Part shown: piece by piece, positions 14,747 to 22,644 of the stretch | How positions within the stretch are numbered: position 1 is the first letter of the stretch | Layout: every line of letters begins with the position of its first letter | Assembly (NCBI GenBank): GCA_020850735.1 | Contig: JADZEE010000018.1 | Location: 1 to 40,600 of the forward strand | Length of the DNA: 40,600 bases | Origin: Gammaproteobacteria bacterium | Lineage (GTDB): Bacteria > Pseudomonadota > Gammaproteobacteria > JADZEE01 | Direction: 5' to 3' | The notes under the pieces: generated by a model | Told to the model about the DNA's origin: nothing | The model's input: the letters and a program-made list of their open reading frames with translations, nothing else | The model's database searches: none | Position numbers and translations under genes: made by a program

Positions 14747-16072
14747 TCAAAGCATGCCGAGCAGCAGGGTCGCGATGCCGAGGAAGCTGAAAAATCCCAT
14801 GACGTCGGTCACCGTCGTCAGCACGATGGACGCGGACTGCGCCGGATCCTGACGCGCCAGCGTGAGCAGGATCGGTATGGCCGCGCCGGACACGCAGGCG
14901 ATGGCCATGGACAGGACCATCGACAGGCCGATGATGACCATCAGCCCGAAGGACTGACTCCACAGGTACACGCCGATCGCGGTCGTGAGCGCGACGGCGG
15001 CCCCGTTCACGACCCCGACACAGGCCTCTTTCCACAACACGCGGCGCCAGTGGCCGATGTGGATCTCCCGCAGCGCCAAGCCGCGAATGACCACGGCGAG
15101 CGCCTGGGCACCGGTATTGCCCGATTGCCCGGCGACCACCGGCAGGAGCACGGCGAGGGCGGTGTATTTTTCGATCGTGCCCTCGAACAGGCCGACCACC
15201 GACGCGGCGAGAAACGCGGTCGCGAGGTTGATCTGCAGCCAGGGCAGGCGTTTGCGCACCGCCAGGTTGGGGCTCGACAGGGCGCGTTCGTCGCGGCTCG
15301 CGCCGAACAGGGTCTGAATGTCCGCGGTCGCCTCTTCCTTGGCCGCAGTGACCAGCTCGTCGTAACGGACCACGCCGATGAGACGGCCTTCGACGTCGAC
15401 CACCGGCAGGCTGCTCAGGCGATGCTCTTCCATGACTTCGACGATGTCGTCGACCGTCGCCGTGGCCGTGACGAAACCCGGGATCGGTTGCAGGAACTCC
15501 GCGAGCCGATCGTCGGAGTCGGCCAGCACCAGATCCTGGATCTCGACGATCCCGTCGATGCGGCTGTCGGCGTCGACGATGATGAGGATCCGGCGCGCGC
15601 GCACCGGCCGCAGGCGCGCACCCTGCAGGCGCAGCCGACCGAGCGCCTCGCTCACCGTCATGTCGCGGCGCAGGTAGATGATGCGCGGATCCATGAGGCT
15701 GCCGGCGGTCCCCAGCGGGTACTGGAGGATGAGCTTCAGGTCACGGGCGACGGACTTGTCGAACAGCCCCAGATAACGCTCACGCTGTTCCAGCTCGAGC
15801 GTCGCGAGTATGGTGGCCGCGCGGGTCGGGTCCATGCGGTTCATGACCGCGACCGCGTTGTGGTTGGGTACCTGCTCGAGCAGCGCGGCGGCCACGTCCG
15901 GCGACAGCCGCTCCCAGACCGGGACCGCGGTGTCCGGCGGCTGGCCGCCGATTGCCTCGGCCGCGTCGGCTGTGTCGAGCTTCTCGAGCTCGGCGGCCGC
16001 CTCGGCCGGGTGGCGCTCGAACAGGGAGCGATTGAGCGTCACGGCGATGTCGTCGGTCTGCGGTTCGGTCAT
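14747..16072 (-). CDS. mgtE: Magnesium channel/transporter MgtE
   Basis: The 441-residue protein has the complete MgtE layout. The N domain (residues ~20-120) has HPAEAAAELEKLD, EQVPNHNAVAVMNRMDPTRAA and the helical repeats. A CBS pair (~125-250) has FVTATATVDDIVEVMEEHRLSSLPVVDVEGRLIGVV. Five transmembrane helices follow, with the conserved PVVAGQSGNTGAQALAVVIRGLAL and TTVTDVMGFFSFLGIA, whose Asp lines the Mg2+ pore. Mg2+ bound between the N and CBS domains closes the channel when cytosolic Mg2+ is high. ATG 16072 overlaps the TGA of the upstream CBS gene (ATGA), indicating translational coupling. It is the last gene of the three-gene unit. Confidence 0.93.
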   Translation of the reverse strand: MTEPQTDDIAVTLNRSLFERHPAEAAAELEKLDTADAAEAIGGQPPDTAVPVWERLSPDVAAALLEQVPNHNAVAVMNRMDPTRAATILATLELEQRERYLGLFDKSVARDLKLILQYPLGTAGSLMDPRIIYLRRDMTVSEALGRLRLQGARLRPVRARRILIIVDADSRIDGIVEIQDLVLADSDDRLAEFLQPIPGFVTATATVDDIVEVMEEHRLSSLPVVDVEGRLIGVVRYDELVTAAKEEATADIQTLFGASRDERALSSPNLAVRKRLPWLQINLATAFLAASVVGLFEGTIEKYTALAVLLPVVAGQSGNTGAQALAVVIRGLALREIHIGHWRRVLWKEACVGVVNGAAVALTTAIGVYLWSQSFGLMVIIGLSMVLSMAIACVSGAAIPILLTLARQDPAQSASIVLTTVTDVMGFFSFLGIATLLLGML

Positions 16073-16908
16073 GAGCGTTTTTGTCCGTTCGTTTCGATTG
16101 TTGAGGCGGCTGCATCGGCGATGAGGCGCGCACCCGGAGCCCACAGGATCTCCGCCAGCGTGAGCAGTGCTTCCGACAGGTCCGCCGACGGCTGCTGGCT
16201 CGCGGACTCCGCCTCGAGGCTGCGGTACAGGTCCACGCGCGCGAGCACGCCGACGAACACGCCGTCGGCGTCGACGACGGGCAGATGATCGTATTGCGCC
16301 CAGCCCGGATTGTCTCGCTCCGCGGCCAGCATCGCCCGCGCGTGCAGCGGCCGCGGAACACGCTCGTACAGGTCGGCGAGCGCTGCGTCCTCCCGCTCGA
16401 GGGCCACACGCACGAGCGAAACCGCGGCCAGGGGCCGGCGGTCCGGATCGAGTACGAACACGGTCGGGAAGACGCGGCCGGTCGCGCCGGCGAGCGTGCG
16501 CCGGGCGGCGGCGACCGTGGGTTCCGCGCTCAGCAGCGCGACCGCCGGCTCCATGCAGGCACCGACGCTGCCGCGCAGATGACTCAAGCGGGCGTCGACG
16601 AGTTGCCCGAGCGGGATCGGCAACCGCGCCCGCAGCGCCACGCGCTGCTCGCGCGGCAGGGCCGCCGCGACACGGGCGGCGGTGACCGGATCGAGATCCA
16701 CGAGCAGCTGCACCGCGGCGTCCACGGGCCAGGCGCCCAGACAGGTCGCCGCCGCGTGCGGCGCGAGCAGCGGCAACACCTCCTGGAGCATGCCGGCGGG
16801 CAGCGCGCGGGCGAACTGCGCCAGGGCCGGCGCCGCCGTCGCGTTCAGGATCCAGGCGGCCTCGGTCGGGAAGCGCCGCAGATAGGCGAGCGCCAGCTCA
16901 TGCGCCAT
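16069..16908 (-). CDS. Soluble MgtE_N-CBS protein (MgtE regulatory-domain paralog)
   Basis: This 279-residue protein resembles the cytoplasmic half of MgtE without the membrane part. Residues 1-110 show MgtE_N-like helical repeats (RALPAGMLQEVLPLLAPHAAATCLGAW, DLDPVTAARVAAALPREQR). Residues ~125-250 carry two CBS motifs (CMEPAVALLSAEPTVAAARRTL; QYDHLPVVDADGVFVGVLARVDLYRSLEAE). No hydrophobic helix is present. ATG 16908 lies inside the 3' end of the upstream channel gene and its stop overlaps the mgtE start. The close coupling suggests a Mg2+- or nucleotide-sensing partner of MgtE or of the channel; this is inference. Confidence 0.82.
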   Translation of the reverse strand: MAHELALAYLRRFPTEAAWILNATAAPALAQFARALPAGMLQEVLPLLAPHAAATCLGAWPVDAAVQLLVDLDPVTAARVAAALPREQRVALRARLPIPLGQLVDARLSHLRGSVGACMEPAVALLSAEPTVAAARRTLAGATGRVFPTVFVLDPDRRPLAAVSLVRVALEREDAALADLYERVPRPLHARAMLAAERDNPGWAQYDHLPVVDADGVFVGVLARVDLYRSLEAESASQQPSADLSEALLTLAEILWAPGARLIADAAASTIETNGQKRS

Positions 16909-17743
16909 CGGGCGGCGAGTCCCTGTCGACGAGGACGGACACCACGGCATTGAAATTCTTGGCCGGGATCAGCGCCCGGCCGTCGCGGGTGTCGAGCACG
17001 ATGGCGGTGCCGGTGAACTCCAGGATCTCCCCTTCCATGTCGTCGATGCGGATGCGCTGACCGACCCGGTAGACCTTGCGCAGGTAGTGCGCGGCGATGA
17101 CGTTGTCCACCGACGAGCCGGCGCCCAGACCGAAGGCGAGGGCGATGCCGCCGAATGCCGCGCCGGCGGCGATGGCGACGATCGTCCCGAGCAGGCTGAC
17201 GTCGACGCCGAGCTGACCGATGCCGACGATGATCGACACGCCCAGCACCAGCACGTACACGACCCGACCGAGCAGCGCCGCGTCCTTCAGGCGCAGCGTC
17301 GCCCCGGCGGCGCCGACGGCGTCGCGCAGAAACGATCCGAACAGGTAGCCGATCAGCACGATCACGGCGGACGCGAAGACGTTGGGCAGGTAGGCGATGA
17401 TCCGGCTCAGCCAGTGCGCCAGCCCGGGCAGGCTCAGACTCTCCGCCGCGGCCGTGACGAAGAACAGCAGGACGAGCCAGAAGGCGGCGCTGGCCAGCAC
17501 GCGGGACACCGGCCAGCGCGGATGCAACAGCCCGCCCCAGCGCGACAGGCCGAATCGCTGGGCGAGGTGGTCGAGGCCGGCGCCCAGACGCAGGATGATG
17601 GAACGCAGCAGGCGGGCGAGCATGAAACCCACCACCAGCAGCAACAGCGCCGCGAGCAGGCTCGGCAGGTAGGCGCCGACGGCGCGCAGGAAATCGTTGT
17701 AGCTCGTGGTGATGAGCTGGGTCCACTGGTCGTAGCTCTGCAT
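16898..17743 (-). CDS. TM-helix/MscS-type mechanosensitive channel
   Basis: This 281-residue inner membrane protein starts at ATG 17743. It has a conserved TM_helix segment (YLPSLLAALLLLVVGFMLARLLRSI, written in parts: residues ~24-48), then three further hydrophobic spans (ASAAFWLVLLFFVTAA, VFASAVIVLIGYLFGSFL, VVYVLVLGVSIIVGIGQLG). A Gly/Ala-rich pore helix follows (TIVAIAAGAAFGGIALAFGLG), and a short MscS beta domain (VGQRIRIDDMEGEILEFTGTAIVL). The MscS C-terminal alpha-beta domain is missing, so it is a minimal channel like CmpX-type proteins. It is the first gene of the Mg2+ unit and divergent from pyruvate carboxylase, with 225 bp between them. Confidence 0.85.
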   Translation of the reverse strand: MQSYDQWTQLITTSYNDFLRAVGAYLPSLLAALLLLVVGFMLARLLRSIILRLGAGLDHLAQRFGLSRWGGLLHPRWPVSRVLASAAFWLVLLFFVTAAAESLSLPGLAHWLSRIIAYLPNVFASAVIVLIGYLFGSFLRDAVGAAGATLRLKDAALLGRVVYVLVLGVSIIVGIGQLGVDVSLLGTIVAIAAGAAFGGIALAFGLGAGSSVDNVIAAHYLRKVYRVGQRIRIDDMEGEILEFTGTAIVLDTRDGRALIPAKNFNAVVSVLVDRDSPPDGA

Positions 17744-17937
17744 CACTGGTATCCCCGCACCGCTAACCGCAGCCGACAGCCTACCGCAAGCCCGCCACGC
17801 CCGCAGCGGCTGCGAATGTTGCACCCGCGCGCACGCCCCCGCACGTTCGCGCCGGCCGCCGGTGCGCGGCGCGCGCCGGACGAGGTTCCGCTTGGACCGC
17901 GCGCCTGCCGCCGCGTTCGGCGCGGGCGGGCTTACGG

Positions 17938-17943
17938 TAGAAT
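17938..17943 (+). promoter_or_regulatory. Candidate -10 element (TAGAAT) for pyc
   Basis: TAGAAT lies 25 nt before ATG 17969 and would place the transcription start near 17950, giving a leader of about 19 nt. The -35 region (about 17915-17920) is poor. If correct, it excludes the in-frame ATG at 17942, which overlaps the -10. Confidence 0.4.
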
Positions 17944-17968
17944 GACGCCGGCTCCGCGAGTAAATCAC

Positions 17969-20900
17969 ATGACGTCTTCGCAACGCATCCGTCGCCTGCT
18001 CATCGCCAACCGTGGCGAGATCTCGATCCGCGTGCAGCGCGCGGCGGCGGAGCTCGGCATCCGCACGATGGCCGTGTACTCCCAGGAGGATCGCTTCTCG
18101 TTGCACCGGTTCAAGGCGGACGAGGCCTACCTCGTCGGCAAGGGCCTGACGCCGGTCCAGGCCTATCTCGACATCGGGGAGGTGCTGCGGGTCGCGCAGC
18201 GGACCCGCAGCCAGGCCATTCATCCGGGCTACGGGTTTCTGGCCGAGAACCCGCAGTTCGCCCGCGCCTGCATCGACGCCGGGCTGATCTGGGTGGGTCC
18301 GCCGCCGGCGGTCATGGACACACTCGGCAACAAGGTGGCCGCACGCGCGCTGGCCGAGCGCGCCGGCGTGCCCGTGATGCCGGCCTCGCCGCCCCTGCCG
18401 CGCGACCCGGCGCGCATACGCGAGCTCGCCGCCGCGATCGGTTTCCCGCTCATGGTCAAGGCGACCTGGGGCGGCGGCGGCCGTGGCACCCGGGTGGTGC
18501 GCGAGGAACGCGAGCTCATCGACCTGGTCACGACCGCGCGCAACGAGGCCGCGACCGCGTTCGGCAACGACGAGGTCTACCTGGAGAAGCTGGTCGAACG
18601 CGCGCGCCACGTCGAAGTGCAGATCATCGGTGACGCGCACGGCAACCTCGTACACCTCTTCGAGCGCGATTGCACCGTGCAACGCCGGCATCAGAAGGTG
18701 GTCGAGCGGGCGCCGGCGATATTTCTCGATCCGGGGCAGCGCGAGGAGCTGTGCGGACACGCACTGAAGCTCGGGCGCGCCGCCGGCTACGTCAACGCCG
18801 GCACGGTCGAGTTCCTGCAAGACGTCGACACGGGTCGTTTCTATTTCATCGAAGTCAACCCGCGCGTGCAGGTCGAGCACACGGTGACCGAGAACGTGAC
18901 CGGCATCGACATCGTCAAGGCGCAGATCCTCATCGCGGGCGGTGGCGAAATCGGCTCGATGGACAGCGGCGTGCCGCAGCAGGACGCGATCCGCCTCAAC
19001 GGCCACGCCATGCAGTGCCGCATCACCACCGAGGATCCGGAGAACGGCTTCATCCCGGACTACGGCGTCATCTCCGCCTACCGCAGTCCGGCCGGCTTCG
19101 GCATCCGGCTCGACGCGGGCACCGCCTATGCCGGCGCGCGCATCACACGCTACTACGACTCCCTGCTGGTCAAGGTCACGGCGTGGGGCGTGACGCCGCA
19201 GGAGACCGTGGCGCGCATGCGCCGCGCGCTCGCCGAGTTCCGCATCCGCGGCGTGCGCACCAATCTGGTGTTCCTCGAGAGCCTGATGCGCAACCCGCGC
19301 TTTCGCAACGCCGAGTACACCACGACCTTCATCGACGACACGCCCGAGCTGCTGCGCTTTCGCCGCCGTCGCGACCGCGTGACGCGGCTGCTCAATTTCG
19401 TCAGCGACGTGATCGTGAACGGCAACGTCGAGGTCGCCGGCCGCACACACCCCCCGCAGATCGTCCTGCCCAAGGCCCCGGAGCTCGACGGGCGCGCCGT
19501 TCCGGACGGCAGCCGCCAGCGGCTCGAGGCGCTGGGTCCCGAAAAGTTCGCGCACTGGATGCGTGCGCAGCAACGCGTGCTGGTGACCGACACCACCTTT
19601 CGTGACGCCCACCAGTCGCTGATCGCGACGCGGATGCGCACGCACGACATGGCCGCCATCGCGCCCGTGTACGCACGCCTGCTGCCCGATCTGCTGTCGG
19701 TCGAGTGCTGGGGTGGAGCGACTTTCGACGTCGCCCTGCGCTTTCTGAAGGAATGCCCGTGGGAACGCCTGGCGCTGCTGCGCGAGCGACTGCCGAACGT
19801 GCTCCTGCAGATGCTGCTGCGTGCCGCGAACGGCGTCGGCTACACCAATTATCCGGACAACGTCGTCGCCTTTTTCGTGCGCGAGGCCGCGCGCGCGGGC
19901 GTGGATCTGTTCCGCGTGTTCGACTCGCTGAACTGGATCGAGAACATGCGCCCGGCCATGGACGCGGTGCTCGAAACGGGCAAGCTGTGCGAGGCGGCGA
20001 TCTGCTACACCGGGGATCTCAGCGATCCGGCGTGCACCAAGTACGATCTGAAGTACTACGTAGGCCTCGCCCGCGAGCTGGAGCGCGCCGGCGCGCACAT
20101 CCTCGCCATCAAGGACATGGCGGGCCTTTGCCGGCCACGCGCCGCGAGCATGCTCGTCAGGACGCTGCGCGAGGAGATCGGTCTGCCGATCCATTTCCAC
20201 ACCCACGACACCAGCGGCATCGCGGCAGCGAGCGTCCTTGCCGCGATCGACGCCGGCTGCGACGCGGTGGATGCGGCCGTCGATTCCATGAGCGGACTGA
20301 CCTCGCAGCCGAACCTCGGGTCCATCGTCGAGGCACTGCGCCACGACGAGCGCTCGACCGGCATCGATCCCGAGCACCTGCGGGTCGTGTCGAGGTACTT
20401 CGAGCAGGTTCGCAGCTGCTATGGCGCGTTCGAGAGCGACATTCGCTCGGGTGCCTCGGAGGTCTACGTGCACGGCATGCCGGGTGGCCAGTACACCAAC
20501 CTGCGCGAACAGGCGCGCGCGCTGGGACTGGCGGAACGCTGGGCCGACGTTGCCGGCGCGTATGCCGAGGTCAACGACATGTTCGGCGACATCGTCAAGG
20601 TGACACCGACCTCCAAGGTGGTCGGTGACATGGCTCTGATGATGGTCACCAGCGGCCTGACGCGCGCCGACGTCCTGGACCCGGAGTCGGAGATCGCGTT
20701 TCCCGAATCAGTCGTGTCGTTCTTTCGCGGCGATCTCGGCCAGCCCTACGGTGGCTTTCCGGCATCGCTGCAGCGCAAGGTGCTCAAGGGCGAAGCCCCG
20801 CTCGAGCGCCGGCCGGGCGCGGTGCTGGCGGCGGTGGACCTGGAGGCGGTGCGTGCCGAGGTGGCCCACAAGGCCGAGCGGCGCATCGGCGATCAGCAGC

Positions 20901-21421
20901 TCGCGTCCTACCTGATGTACCCGAAGGTGTTCCTTGACTGGGTGGCCGCACGACGGCACTACGGCGACATCAGCGTGTTGCCGACCCCGGTGTTCTTTTA
21001 CGGCATGGAGCCGGGCCAGGAGATCAGCGTCGACGTCGAGCCCGGCAAGGCGGTGGTGATCCGCTTCGTGACCATGAGCGATCCGCACGAGGACGGCTCA
21101 CGCACGGTGTTCTACGAGGTCAACGGCCAGCCGCGCTCGGTGTCGGTCAGTGACCGCGCGCTGGCACCGGAAAAAGTGCCCGCCCAGAAGGCCGAAGCCG
21201 GAAATTCCGCCCACGTCGGGGCGCCCATGCCGGGGCTGGTCGCCACGGTATGCGTGGCGACCGGGGAGCGGGTGAGTCGGGGCGATCTGCTGCTCACCAT
21301 CGAGGCGATGAAGATGGAGGCCGGCGTGCGCGCCGAGCGCGACGGCCGGGTCAAGGAAGTGCTGGTGCAGCCCGGCCAGCAGATCGACGTCAAGGATCTG
21401 CTGCTGGTGCTGAAGGACTGA
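17969..21421 (+). CDS. pyc: Pyruvate carboxylase (single-chain)
   Basis: This 1150-residue enzyme carboxylates pyruvate to oxaloacetate with ATP and bicarbonate, refilling the TCA cycle. Biotin carboxylase occupies residues ~1-460: IANRGEISIRVQRAAAELG, HPGYGFLAENPQFA, the ATP-grasp loop KATWGGGGRGTRVV, and FIEVNPRVQVEHTVTENVTGIDIV. The carboxyltransferase domain (~530-800) has DTTFRDAHQSLIATRMRTHD, the metal-binding HFHTHDTSG and NYPDNVV. The conserved carboxylase/allosteric region follows. The biotinyl domain at the end carries EAMKMEAG with biotin-accepting Lys1115. The length matches the alpha4-type single-chain enzyme, and no part is missing. ATG 17969 aligns with the family start. It is divergent from the TM-helix channel and appears monocistronic. 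Confidence 0.95.
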   Translation: MTSSQRIRRLLIANRGEISIRVQRAAAELGIRTMAVYSQEDRFSLHRFKADEAYLVGKGLTPVQAYLDIGEVLRVAQRTRSQAIHPGYGFLAENPQFARACIDAGLIWVGPPPAVMDTLGNKVAARALAERAGVPVMPASPPLPRDPARIRELAAAIGFPLMVKATWGGGGRGTRVVREERELIDLVTTARNEAATAFGNDEVYLEKLVERARHVEVQIIGDAHGNLVHLFERDCTVQRRHQKVVERAPAIFLDPGQREELCGHALKLGRAAGYVNAGTVEFLQDVDTGRFYFIEVNPRVQVEHTVTENVTGIDIVKAQILIAGGGEIGSMDSGVPQQDAIRLNGHAMQCRITTEDPENGFIPDYGVISAYRSPAGFGIRLDAGTAYAGARITRYYDSLLVKVTAWGVTPQETVARMRRALAEFRIRGVRTNLVFLESLMRNPRFRNAEYTTTFIDDTPELLRFRRRRDRVTRLLNFVSDVIVNGNVEVAGRTHPPQIVLPKAPELDGRAVPDGSRQRLEALGPEKFAHWMRAQQRVLVTDTTFRDAHQSLIATRMRTHDMAAIAPVYARLLPDLLSVECWGGATFDVALRFLKECPWERLALLRERLPNVLLQMLLRAANGVGYTNYPDNVVAFFVREAARAGVDLFRVFDSLNWIENMRPAMDAVLETGKLCEAAICYTGDLSDPACTKYDLKYYVGLARELERAGAHILAIKDMAGLCRPRAASMLVRTLREEIGLPIHFHTHDTSGIAAASVLAAIDAGCDAVDAAVDSMSGLTSQPNLGSIVEALRHDERSTGIDPEHLRVVSRYFEQVRSCYGAFESDIRSGASEVYVHGMPGGQYTNLREQARALGLAERWADVAGAYAEVNDMFGDIVKVTPTSKVVGDMALMMVTSGLTRADVLDPESEIAFPESVVSFFRGDLGQPYGGFPASLQRKVLKGEAPLERRPGAVLAAVDLEAVRAEVAHKAERRIGDQQLASYLMYPKVFLDWVAARRHYGDISVLPTPVFFYGMEPGQEISVDVEPGKAVVIRFVTMSDPHEDGSRTVFYEVNGQPRSVSVSDRALAPEKVPAQKAEAGNSAHVGAPMPGLVATVCVATGERVSRGDLLLTIEAMKMEAGVRAERDGRVKEVLVQPGQQIDVKDLLLVLKD

Positions 21422-21564
21422 CGGGGCGGGCGGGCCATCGGCGCGCCTGGTGGTGCCGGATCGCGGCGCACCGCCGTCACCCCCGGGGCGGCGCAACGGC
21501 GCGAGACGATCGCGGGAGCGGGTCAGCCCCGGCGTTTTGCGCGCGCGGGACCGCGGCCTCGGTC

Positions 21565-21603
21565 CGGTCCTGCGGCGGGCCCGGCCGGGCCCGCCGCAGA
21601 CCG
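21565..21603. repeat. Very strong hairpin between pyc and a convergent small gene
   Basis: A perfect 30-bp palindrome at 21570-21599 (CTGCGGCGGGCCCGG and its complement) extends with one bulged base to 21565-21603, giving about 19 pairs with no loop. It lies 144 bp after the pyc stop in a 241-bp region without genes. No T run follows. It may act as an RNA stabiliser or transcription barrier between convergent transcripts. Confidence 0.75.
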
Positions 21604-21662
21604 AGTCCGGCGCTGCGGACCGAAAAGTACCGCGTTACCGGACGCTGGAGATGGGACTGAAT

Positions 21663-21914
21663 TTATTCGGTGTACTTGATCGAGCAGGTGGCGCTGCCGA
21701 AGGTGCCGCATACCGCCGGGTCTTTCTTGCCCGTGGCGATCTTGCCACCGCCATAGGCGCCGGTGTTGTCGCCACCGTAGGTGAAGCCGGTCTGATCGTC
21801 GATCATGACCTTGTTGCCCTTCATGTCGCGAGCCTCGGTCGCGAATACCGGCGCGGCGAGCATCACGGCGAGACCGGCGCCGAACACGACCGTCAGAGAC
21901 TTGGAAATCTTCAT
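21663..21914 (-). CDS. Small secreted protein of unknown function
   Basis: This 83-residue precursor starts at ATG 21914, preceded by a near-consensus AGGAGG. A signal peptide (KISKSLTVVFGAGLAVMLAA) should be cleaved after AAPVFA (about residue 25), leaving a ~58-residue Gly-rich mature part (TGFTYGGDNTGAYGGGKIATG) with two cysteines (AVCGTF, ATCSI) that could form a disulfide. Promoter, ribosome binding site and a structured ~115-nt leader suggest strong or regulated expression. I recognise no family. It is convergent with pyc and divergent from another small secreted-protein gene. Confidence 0.75.
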   Translation of the reverse strand: MKISKSLTVVFGAGLAVMLAAPVFATEARDMKGNKVMIDDQTGFTYGGDNTGAYGGGKIATGKKDPAVCGTFGSATCSIKYTE

Positions 21915-21979
21915 GTTAACCTCCTCATTTTGAATCGGTTATTGCTTTTCGTAGCTTGGGCCGTGGAAACAGCGCCCAT

Positions 21980-21995
21980 GCTTGCTTCGGCAAGC
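21980..21995 (-). promoter_or_regulatory. Leader hairpin upstream of the 83-residue secreted protein
   Basis: GCTTGC-TTCG-GCAAGC (plus strand) is a 6-bp stem with a TTCG loop; on the mRNA (minus strand) the loop reads CGAA. It sits about 65 nt upstream of the start codon, within the leader predicted from the promoter at 22038-22066. It could stabilise the mRNA 5' region. No known riboswitch is recognised. Confidence 0.4.
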
Positions 21996-22037
21996 CCGGC
22001 ACAGGCAGCGCTGACCTGTCTCCGTAAGTCCGAGGTT

Positions 22038-22066
22038 ATTCTATGCGTGTCAAAACCGAGCGGCAA
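22038..22066 (-). promoter_or_regulatory. Sigma-70-type promoter for the 83-residue secreted protein
   Basis: On the minus strand TTGCCG (22066-22061) is separated by 17 nt from TAGAAT (22043-22038). Transcription would start near 22031, giving a leader of about 115 nt that includes the 21980-21995 hairpin. Confidence 0.55.
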
Positions 22067-22087
22067 ATGCCGCTCCGGAGGCCATCG

Positions 22088-22447
22088 ATGCAGTCTGCGG
22101 CGCACCTGCCCACGAACTACGGACGCGGCCGCCGGCGGCGTTCGCCGGCGGCACCGGCCTTGCTCGCAGCGCTGCTGCTGACGGCGATCACGGCGGCGGC
22201 GCAGTCCGGTTTTCACCCCCGGCAGGAGCCGGCGGCGGCGCCGGTCGAGCCGGCACCGGCCGCACCCGCGGCCGAGGCTCCGGCGGCTCCGGCAAGCGCC
22301 CCGCGGGAAGGCGCCGCGGCGACCGGCGACGACAAGGTCGAGTGTGCGTGGCAGTGCCTGCGCTGGAGCAAGCGCTGCAACGTCGACCCGCGCGGCGTCT
22401 ATCGCTGCGATCGCATGTGCGATCGCTTCGAGGAGGTCTGCGAATAG
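22088..22447 (+). CDS. Small secreted Cys-rich protein of unknown function
   Basis: The protein has 119 residues from ATG 22088, 6 nt after GGAGG (22077-22081). A longer version from 22043 lacks a ribosome binding site. A basic N region (GRGRRRRS) and hydrophobic core (ALLAALLLTAITAAA) form a signal peptide or anchor ending near residue 36. An Ala/Pro-rich linker (~45-80) leads to a compact Cys-rich end with six cysteines (VECAWQCLRWSKRCNVDPRG, YRCDRMCDRFEEVC), probably three disulfides in the periplasm. I recognise no family. It is divergent from the other small secreted gene, with 173 bp between the start codons. Confidence 0.7.
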   Translation: MQSAAHLPTNYGRGRRRRSPAAPALLAALLLTAITAAAQSGFHPRQEPAAAPVEPAPAAPAAEAPAAPASAPREGAAATGDDKVECAWQCLRWSKRCNVDPRGVYRCDRMCDRFEEVCE

Positions 22448-22471
22448 CGCCGCGGCACGCGCCAGGCGCGC

Positions 22472-22638
22472 GTGAAACTTGCGCCCGCCGCAGCGGGACG
22501 GTTCCCGGGCGTTCCCGGCCAGGCGCGGGGGTGCGCGAAATCGCGTGCGCAGCGGGCCTGCGAAAACGATCCGGGTGTCTCCGCAAGGCGGCCAGGGACG
22601 TCCAGGGGCCGTCGCAACCGGCGCGGTGATGGTTTCAC
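22472..22638. repeat. Dispersed repeat copy 1 (after trmB), with internal insertion
   Basis: It is bounded by the inverted repeat GTGAAAC (22472-22478) and GTTTCAC (22632-22638). The first 56 bp and the last ~19 bp match copy 2 (23361-23429) with few differences. An extra 92 bp (22528-22619) lies between two GGCGCG hexamers (22522-22527 and 22620-22625). On the minus strand the repeat begins 6 nt after the trmB stop. The 197 bp between 22448 and 22644 hold no gene. Confidence 0.8.
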
Positions 22639-22644
22639 GAGTTC

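Noticed and set aside
17087..17968. Upstream extension of the pyruvate carboxylase frame
   Set aside because: It overlaps the channel gene on the other strand and is Gln/Asp/Arg-rich; the family start and a -10 element favour ATG 17969.
17744..20473. Long N-terminal extension of the TM-helix channel frame
   Set aside because: It lies antisense to pyruvate carboxylase and has no family similarity; the real start is ATG 17743.
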